Below, one piece after another: positions 56,476 to 64,000 of a stretch of DNA of 64,000 nucleotides. The stretch lies in NCBI GenBank assembly GCA_031761405.1, contig JASEVX010000007.1, positions 25,508,859 to 25,572,858 of the forward strand. Reading direction: 5' to 3'. Source of the DNA: Serripes groenlandicus (taxonomy: Eukaryota > Mollusca > Bivalvia > Cardiida > Cardiidae). The notes under the pieces were generated by a model that worked only from the letters and a program-made list of their open reading frames with translations, did no database searches and had not been told where the DNA came from. Each line of letters opens with the position of its first letter. Within the stretch, counting starts at the first letter, position 1. The translations under genes and the position numbers were made by a program.

Positions 56476-56604
56476 GACTGATTGGTTAGTTAACCTAAAC
56501 ATGCATTTAATTTCTAACCAATACCCAGCTTTGTATCCCCTCTATATCTACAGCCTTGTGGGTTTTAAATGTGCAAAATACTGATCATCTTTACCCCATT
56601 GTAT

Positions 56605-57015
56605 GATTATTAGTCGCCGGGCAGAAATGACATGGGAGGACGAGTTATTATTAAAAAAAAAAAAAATTAAATGTCTTGAACATATTACAATTGCGTTTGA
56701 TTAAAAGAAAGTTATGACACATCTAAAATGAAATAAATATTCCGATGTTTTAAGTATTTGCAGTTTCTTTATTTTGACTCGAATTTATGTGTTTTTGTTT
56801 TATTTACGAAGACAAAACAGTCCCTATTAGACTTGCAGCAGACTGTTATGTTTTAATATCGAGATAAAAATCACGTCGAATTCTCCATTTAATAGCAATT
56901 TTAACTTACTGAATGTTATTTTCATGTTCAAAGAGATGTCTTGATTTGTGAAGAATGCATTTAATAATGTTTATCAATGTATATCTAAAATATGAACTGT
57001 TTCTAAGCTAAAACT
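56605..57015. repeat. Interspersed repeat, copy 2 of 2
   Basis: Matches 1790-2250 (TTAGTCGCCGGGCAGAA, GACACATCTAAAATGAAAT, TTTAATAGCAATTTTAAC, AACTGTTTCTAAGCTAAA). Confidence 0.75.
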
Positions 57016-57019
57016 GTTG

Positions 57020-58195
57020 ATCACGTGACTAGCGAATATCGTTCGCGTAGATCAATCTCCTTTGCAGAGAGCCTTTCTTTACACTCACTTACAAATAGTT
57101 AATTATAGGTAATTTAAAATGTTTATTTGGTTCGAAACAAATGAAGAAAAGAACAAACTGAGATAAAACTGGTTTTAATAGAAAAATGACTTTGAATGAA
57201 CACTCTCTGCCTATAAAGAGAGTGTAAAGAACGACAATTCTGCGAAGATGGGTCTTTCGTACAAAATTATTTCGTCCTTGACAATTTTAAATGTGTCATT
57301 AGATTCCCTACAGGCATTTTGCTTCCGATCTGCATATTGTTATGTATCATTGCCACAAGGGCGCTCATCATAATATAATTTTAAAACATGAGTAGTTTGT
57401 TATTTTCAATATAAAAAAGGAAGGAAATAATTACAATAAATTAACATGTTGTAGGGTTCAGTTTCTGTTCGAAATTAAGTTTGACATTATACAACAATTT
57501 CAATGAAATTTAAAAAATACTGGTCTACATTTTAACATTTGTCAAAGTATGATATAATTAGGATGCCAAGCTAATATAATTTTGAGAAAAAGAGAAAACT
57601 CATGTCTTCAGCAATTTAACCATTTTCTCGTTGTTTTAATAGTAGATTACTGCAAAGGTTTCCAAAGGTGTACAATGATGACTTTAATAGGGGAAAGGTA
57701 AATTGACGTTCTATTGCATGCAAATCCTAAATTGTCAGTTTTGTGTTTTTATTGATAAATAATAAAATTCAAATATTCTGACAAACATCTTAAAAGGTCT
57801 ATGTGGAATTCACAAATTATTCCTTAATGAAAGCACTGTATACATACTAGGACTAATGATTGGCAAGATTACTCATTTCCATTACTGTTTATGATCAATA
57901 ATAAGTTGGCTGTGTGTATGGTCAACCTACCTTAGAATGGATATTGATCATAAACAATGAAAGGCTTCAATTATATTTTAATGAAGGACATTCACTTGGT
58001 TGACAAAAAAATGCAAGTTATAATACATTTTCACTTGACCCCACCCCTGATGTTCCAATATGCCCTTCAGTTGATAACTGGTTTTTTCAACTACTTTGAT
58101 GTAAGTGTTATGCATAAACTGCAGTATGAATTTCCGGTTTTGTAGATATTCTTTATTTCGTAACGTAAATTTTACATAGTTTCCAGTTACACACA
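57020..58195. other. No recognisable feature
   Basis: AT-rich; I see no gene, RNA or repeat family here. Confidence 0.4.
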
Positions 58196-58202
58196 AAAAG
58201 GT

Positions 58203-59600
58203 TTATTAAAGGGTTTAATGTATGTTTTGGTACAGTTATAAGAGTATAACACGAAATTGCCTAATTACTCAGCAAATAATGCCCGAAGGGCATTATGTCA
58301 GCTGTGTAATTTGGCTATTTCGTGTTATACTATTATAACTGTACCAAAACATACATTAAACCCTTATAATTGCAGTTTAAGAAAAACAGCTATTTTTCAT
58401 CGAAAGAATTGTTTGAAAAGGGACATATAAATTGAAAATTGGGATCTCTTTTTTATGTTCTTTACGCCGATAACATGATCTAATACTAGGAAAATTACCT
58501 AATACTAGGAAAATGACGTCACGTTAACGTTTTGACGTCATACGTTAGTCGCTTTGGCGCCAAAACCCGTAAATTTCATCTAGAAATATTGTAAACGTTA
58601 AGTACATTTTTATCGAAATACGCCTCATAAGTCACTTTATGTGATAGATATAATATCTCATGAGTGTTATTTATCATTACTTTTAAAAAATTAAGCTGAA
58701 TATGACCTCGGCATAATTATTTGTGGCATTGTTTACGGTTAACTGTCGAAATTAAAGGTATTTTCCGAAAGTAGTTTCGTGAACTGGTCATGTGATCAAT
58801 TGCAGTTATTGGAAAATAAACGCAATTCCTTTTAGTCACGTGATCGGTTTTGAACCAATCAAAACGAGCGATTCATCGTGCTTTTGAAGCAACTGCAATT
58901 ATACTCTTATAACTGTACCAAAACATACATTAAACCCTTTAATAACACGAAATTGCCTAATTACTCAGCAAATAATGCCCGAAGGGCATTATGTCAGCTG
59001 TGTAATTTGGCTATTTCGTGTTATACTATTATAACTGTACCAAAACATACATTAAACCCTTATAATTGCAGTTTAAGAAAAACAGCTATTTTTCATCGAA
59101 AGAATTGTTTGAAAAGGGACATATAAATTGAAAATTGGGATCTCTTTTTTATGTTCTTTACGCCGATAACATGATCTAATACTAGGAAAATTACCTAATA
59201 CTAGGAAAATGACGTCACGTTAACGTTTTGACGTCATACGTTAGTCGCTTTGGCGCCAAAACCCGTAAATTTCATCTAGAAATATTGTAAACGTTAAGTA
59301 CATTTTTATCGAAATACGCCTCATAAGTCACTTTATGTGATAGATATAATATCTCATGAGTGTTATTTATCATTACTTTTAAAAAATTAAGCTGAATATG
59401 ACCTCGGCATAATTATTTGTGGCATTGTTTACGGTTAACTGTCGAAATTAAAGGTATTTTCCGAAAGTAGTTTCGTGAACTGGTCATGTGATCAATTGCA
59501 GTTATTGGAAAATAAACGCAATTCCTTTTAGTCACGTGATCGGTTTTGAACCAATCAAAACGAGCGATTCATCGTGCTTTTGAAGCAACTGCAATTATTC
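58203..59600. repeat. 696-bp tandem duplication with long inverted arms
   Basis: The block from CACGAAATTGCC to GAAGCAACTGCAATTAT occurs at 58250-58898 and 58946-59597 with almost no differences. Each copy begins with a large hairpin: a 47-base arm, AACACGAAATTGCC...ATTTCGTGTT, and a second arm (GTACCAAAACATACATTAAA). In the second copy the first arm is present in inverted orientation. Confidence 0.9.
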
Positions 59601-59934
59601 ATATTTTATCAAAGTCATAAATGAATTATAAGCATGAATTCGGTATAACACATACATATATGAGGATGAACAAAACAAAGATATAACTTAACAACGTTAT
59701 AACGAAAAGTACAAAGAAATTCCGCATGTGTCTACTTTAGAGAGGAATAAGGTCAAGAAGTATTTCTATATTCGTATAGTGGAAAATAATTGACAATCTT
59801 ATGTACGGGATACTGTCTTTTGTAACCTACTTCGACCTCCGTGTTTACACCATACTAAACATTAACGGTACTCGTTTGTTCCGTCTTTAATCCAAAGGTA
59901 CGTTTTTGTGTCACCTGCGTAGTATGGTAGGCAC

Positions 59935-60420
59935 TTAGGGATTACTTTTTTTTTGTCCGGCGTCTGTCTGTCCGTACAGGTGGCCGAGTACTTGTGGGGT
60001 GTGGTGTTTTCCTAAAGCCCAACCATCACCCTTATAAAGACACTTAGATAAATATTTTTTTTTTTTATAACGGGCATCTCATTTGCATATTAATGCTATT
60101 CATTCCGTAAAAGGGGGTTGGTTAATTATGGAATGAATTGCATGCTTGTGGGGTTAACCCCACAAATACACGCCATCAGTACGTCCGTCCGTCTGTCTGT
60201 CCGTCACACTTTTTCGTCACGTTTTCAAATAACTTTTTTTCTACTCAAAGGATTACATTGAAACTTCTGACAAATGTTTATATCAATGTGTGTGATTGGT
60301 TCACAAAAGGGGGATAATCCAAATATTTTTAATATCAGAGTTATTGTCCCTTTTCTGTCGCCCCGGCAGGTGAAACACGTGCTCCAGGGAGCACTCCATT
60401 CTAGTTTCTATTATCGGGAA
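59935..60420. repeat. Repeat related to the array at 26480-27375
   Basis: GGGGTTAACCCCACAAATAC, a GTCCGTCTGTCTGTCCGTC run, one unit with AACTTCTGACAAATGTTT and GGGGGATAATCCAAAT, then GTGCTCCAGGGAGCACTCC. One unit only, against six at 26480. Confidence 0.7.
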
Positions 60421-60787
60421 CAATTTAAATGCCAAGATGTAACTTTTAACGACAAGTATTTTCACCCAAATTATTCATGTGCGTCAATTATTCATGAAGA
60501 AAATATTTGTTTGTGAAAATATATGTAAGGTGATAACAATGTTAATGTTGACACTTAGGTCAGTATCTCGTTAATAGCCTTGTAAAAACATCTTCTTGTT
60601 CAATGAACAGAATGAGTACATGCTGTTTTGTATCAATTGTTCGTAATACCATTAAATGTTGCGTGTACGTATTAATGGAATTACCACTTCGCCTCGAGAT
60701 GACGCATCACGGCATAAGTCGGCAACAATCGTTTTTTTTTTTTTTTTTTCGATAAACAGCCATCGAAAACAACAACACGCCATCCTT

Positions 60788-63088
60788 TAGCTCACCTGAG
60801 CAATAAGTGATCTCTATGAGCTATTGTGATCACTCATCATCTGTTCAAATCTTAATTTCACAAGAATGCTTCCTAAATGGCCTTCATCTCAAATCGCTCA
60901 AAATGTTCTGCTCCTGGCCCAATTTTCAAATATGTTAATTATACCCCCCTCGAAGAAGAGGGGGTATATAGGAGTCACTGTGTCGGGCTGTCGGTCGGAA
61001 GCCATATTTTGTACGGCATATTTCTTACAAACCACTAGGTGGAATTTAATAAAAAAAATTAAATGAAGCTTCTATACCAAGAGATGTGCATATCCTAAAG
61101 GGGTTACAATTGCATGTTATTTTACAGAGTTATGGCCCTTTTACTTATTAAGTTATGGTGTAGGTTAAGGTGCTGTTTATGGCTTATTTATCATCTTCAG
61201 TGATAGTTCTATTTTTATTTTTATTTTATATTTCTCTTTATCACATTTGTTCAAACGGTTTCGCTTAGTTGTTACAGTATATAATATAACTATTATAAAC
61301 ATCATTACTTCATAAACAACTGGCCCAATTTGACAAAGACTTCACACAATTGTTCAATGGGTAACCATATGTCCCAATTGTTCCGCTGTTTTAAACAAGA
61401 TGGCCACCAAAGCTAAAGATTTAAACAATGTTTGAAGAACATCTAAATCACTGTCCAAATTCCAAAATAATTTCACGCAAATGTTTTGTAAGAATCTATC
61501 TACATATTTTGTTCAAACCATTCTGCTCTGCTGAACAAGATGTCATAATTTATAGTAGAAAAACCTTTCAATGACATTTCTTCCCAAACCACTGACTCAA
61601 TTAAAAGTCACTATGAGGTTCCTAAGATGTCCCTCTATCAAACTTGATCAAAAAGTTCCACTCTGCTGCACACGATGACTGCTAGAGTTAAAAATATATA
61701 ATTATTCAACCAAATGTTTCCCCTAAACCGCTGTAATCATTTAAAGTAATTGTGAAATTTCCAGGTCGATCGCCAAGTTCAAATATACGCTCTTTTGGTA
61801 TTCTATATATCTAAGAAGAACAGCCGCAACATCAAATGACTCTATCAAAATTCTAAATGAATGAAGAGGTAGAAAACCGAAAAAGGACATAATTTGGTAA
61901 TATAGTTTCCTCATGATTAAACGCGAATGGAATTTCGCATATTACATTACGATTCTTCGTTTGTATGAGTGGTGAACACAAGGGAATCATTATTGAAGTG
62001 TTTGTGTAAAAGGCATATAGTTCTAGAGAGGATATTAATCACAGGATAAGTGTTTTATCACGTAAGAAATATATTCGTATAAATACAATACAATATACTT
62101 TATGGCATAAAACTACAAGTTGTTTTGTAAGTTTTAAACTGACGCGTGCTGCGAAAGAAAAACAACCTTGGTGTATTTATTACCTGCAAGAATGTGATGT
62201 GAAGATAAAATCGCAAAAGTTCAAGGCAGGTCGATAATTATCTCTTCATGGTAAAACGCTTAGACCAAGCAAGCTTAAAATAGATCACGATGGCATGGTA
62301 TCAAAATATATTGCCAGATATAAGACGTGTTTAGTATATTATAACAAAATGGCCCTAAATCGATATCCTGGGTGATAGTATAGTAGCCAAAATATATATG
62401 CTAATAAAGGGGAAAATTTGATGAAGAATAAAAAATGAAACTGCAAAAGTGGACACTGTAAACGAAACAGCTTATCAGTCAATAATAATTGCATTAAGGC
62501 ATTAAATCGTTGAACAATTTTAAGGGGGAACAATCAATGGTTTAGGAGATGAAGCCAAAGGTTCATTGGTCACAATTTTCTGATTTTTACTGGCGGCTTT
62601 CTTTTTCAACCAATCAATATGGCTTGAAAAAGTTATTAAGAAGGTCATTAAAGAAACATAACTGCTAAATAATCTAGAAAGCCTACACAAAGTTTTATCA
62701 GAATGGAATTATTAAATTTTATAATATTGCTAATTTTCTAATGCCGCCTGGCCCATGGTTTGCAACCAATCAATATTGAATGAACAAAGTGCGTAGAGAG
62801 TCACTCAAGGAACATTTTTGCCAAATAATATTGGTATCAAACAGGTCGATTCAGAGAAGAATAATTTTAAAGATTGGGCATTTGTCTCCCTTCTGATGCC
62901 GCAGCAACCAATGTTCTCAATATAGTTTTAATAGTTGAATAAATTTGAAAGAAGACCAACAAAGGAACATTCCTGTTAAGTTTGGTTTAAAGATTAGGAG
63001 GAGATTTCGTTTAAAGCTAAACTGTAACGACGACGACGGAATGAGAGTAATCAGAATAGCTCATCTTGAGCCTGTGGCTCAGGTGATT
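60788..63088. repeat. Degenerate AGCTCACCTGAG element
   Basis: AGCTCACCTGAGCAATAAG at the left and AGCTCATCTTGAGCC with GGCTCAGGTGATT at the right. The core contains decayed units (AACAAGATGGCC, GGAACATTTTTGCC, CCAATCAATATGGCTTG). Limits approximate; older than the copies at 38111 and 50053. Confidence 0.5.
60940..61215. repeat. Repeat with GGGGGTATATAGGAGTC, copy 3 of 3
   Basis: TATACCCCCCTCGAAGAAG, GGGGGTATATAGGAGTCAC, TGAAGCTTCTATACCAAGAG and GAGTTATGGCCCTTTTACT. Inserted in the degenerate element at 60788-63088. Confidence 0.75.
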
Positions 63089-63239
63089 GAAAATCCCATT
63101 ACGTAAACAGAACATAAGATCAATTTTTTCATCGCAGGTGTGAGGAAAGCTCTCATTATATATCATCTCCTTGTTTTAATGAATTGCTTTTATAAATATC
63201 TACCAGTTTGACTTAAATAAATATTGTAAATTGCTGAAT

Positions 63240-63800
63240 GTGTGGTTTTACCTTACATGGCTATAGTGGAACTATAACAATTCTCATCAACAGTATCTTG
63301 CCGATTATAAAACAATTTTGTAGAAATATTCCATGGTGACCATCTATCCAAGTTCTTAAAATCGTGTTGCATGGTCTTAAAACGTGACCGCCACGGAGTT
63401 TGGCTGTTAGCTTTATATTGGCTTTAGTAAAACCTGTCAGCATTGGCATCTAGGACAAACCTACACGTAGACGACCTACAGTGAAGGCTCTGACCGATTA
63501 TAAAATAATTTCGAAGCAATGTTTCACTGGGTGACCAGCTATCAGATTCTTTCGATCAATATTGCTTTATCTAAAAACATAGCCGCCAGCGGCGGTGCTG
63601 TCTTGTCTATATTACTGAAGTAACACTTTTTAAGATCTTTACCTCAATAGTATCCGACCTATTTTCAAATAATGTTAAAAAAAATGTTCCTTGGTGACGC
63701 TCTATCAGATTTCTTAGTTATGTTGATTGGTCTTGAAACATGGCCGCCACAGTCGAAATGTGTATCTAGGACAAACTTACATGAAGACGACCCATAATGA
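63240..63800. repeat. Decayed units of the 165-bp AGCTC-element core
   Basis: Three units with AATTTTGTAGAAATATTCC or its variants, CTATCAGATT and GGTCTTGAAACATGGCCGCC. No ends recognised. Confidence 0.5.
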
Positions 63801-64000
63801 AGGCTCTAGTAAGAATGCGCGAGTCTTCGTTAGACGGGGCCCATTTCTACACAAACAGACCTTGTTGTTATAACGTAGTGACGGAAACTGATCTATTTAT
63901 TCTAATAGATGTACGCCAATCGTTTTAGGTTGCAAAAAAAAAAGAAGCGCAATTATATAATAACAGTATTCGGACAGACAGCCTGAAAGGCAAATATTCA

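Noticed and set aside
58878..59126. 82-codon frame across the duplicated hairpin
   Set aside because: It exists only because an arm is inverted in the second copy; the first copy lacks it.

Overview
The window looks like nuclear DNA of an invertebrate, most likely a bivalve mollusc. It is AT-rich, has spliced genes with GT-AG introns, and carries repeat styles I associate with bivalves: tRNA-derived SINEs with a 'TTTACGCCGCTTTC' body, elements ending in 'AGCTCACCTGAG' and 'CTCTTGT', and Polinton, hAT, pogo and mariner remnants. The species call is inference. One 200-base assembly gap (7640-7839) is present. Almost everything recognisable is mobile or repetitive. I see one candidate host gene, on the minus strand, and it is broken by insertions.

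Layout. 1-10 kb: palindrome-rich short repeats, then a dense cluster of foldback elements that start TTAACCC and end GGGTTAA (piggyBac-like MITEs), with SINEs between them. 10-21 kb (minus strand): a PIF1-like helicase fragment and a separate multi-exon gene of unknown function (exons near 10.8, 11.5, 12.0, 12.5, 20.1 and possibly 20.7 kb). That gene is split by a CR1/Jockey-type retrotransposon (12593-19546), which is split by a 3.5-kb TIR transposon (13319-16797), which itself holds a MITE. 20.8-28.3 kb: GC-rich promoter-like repeat units. One of them is interrupted at a T-run by a 6.2-kb AGCTC...CTCTTGT element, and that element contains a 187-bp satellite, a hAT-like transposon with an 822-codon ORF broken by one in-frame TAG, and a second tandem array.

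28.9-36.6 kb: the most interesting object. It is a 7,646-bp DNA transposon with GGGTCATTATTTG inverted ends, an AAAT target duplication and a related empty site at 36975. It has regularly spaced palindromes beside both ends, a putative transposase gene (one frameshift) and spliced downstream exons, one of them a minisatellite coding for an acidic Pro/Gln repeat. 37-39.6 kb: another promoter-like repeat unit, interrupted at the equivalent T-run by a second AGCTC...CTCTTGT element, then a SINE. 40.8-45.5 kb: a decayed Polinton/Maverick (protein-primed DNA polymerase, capsid-type proteins, cysteine protease). 46-50 kb: a pogo-like transposase remnant, a 235-bp tandem duplication and an internally deleted mariner. 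50-52.3 kb: an AGCTC-type element with a relative nested in it. 52-64 kb: mostly unique AT-rich sequence with a TA-flanked MITE rich in CGCGAAAA motifs, a 696-bp tandem duplication in which a 47-bp arm is flipped, and degenerate repeats.

The genes do not form an operon or pathway. The window records successive insertions, and several are datable relative to each other by nesting and by empty sites visible in the same window.
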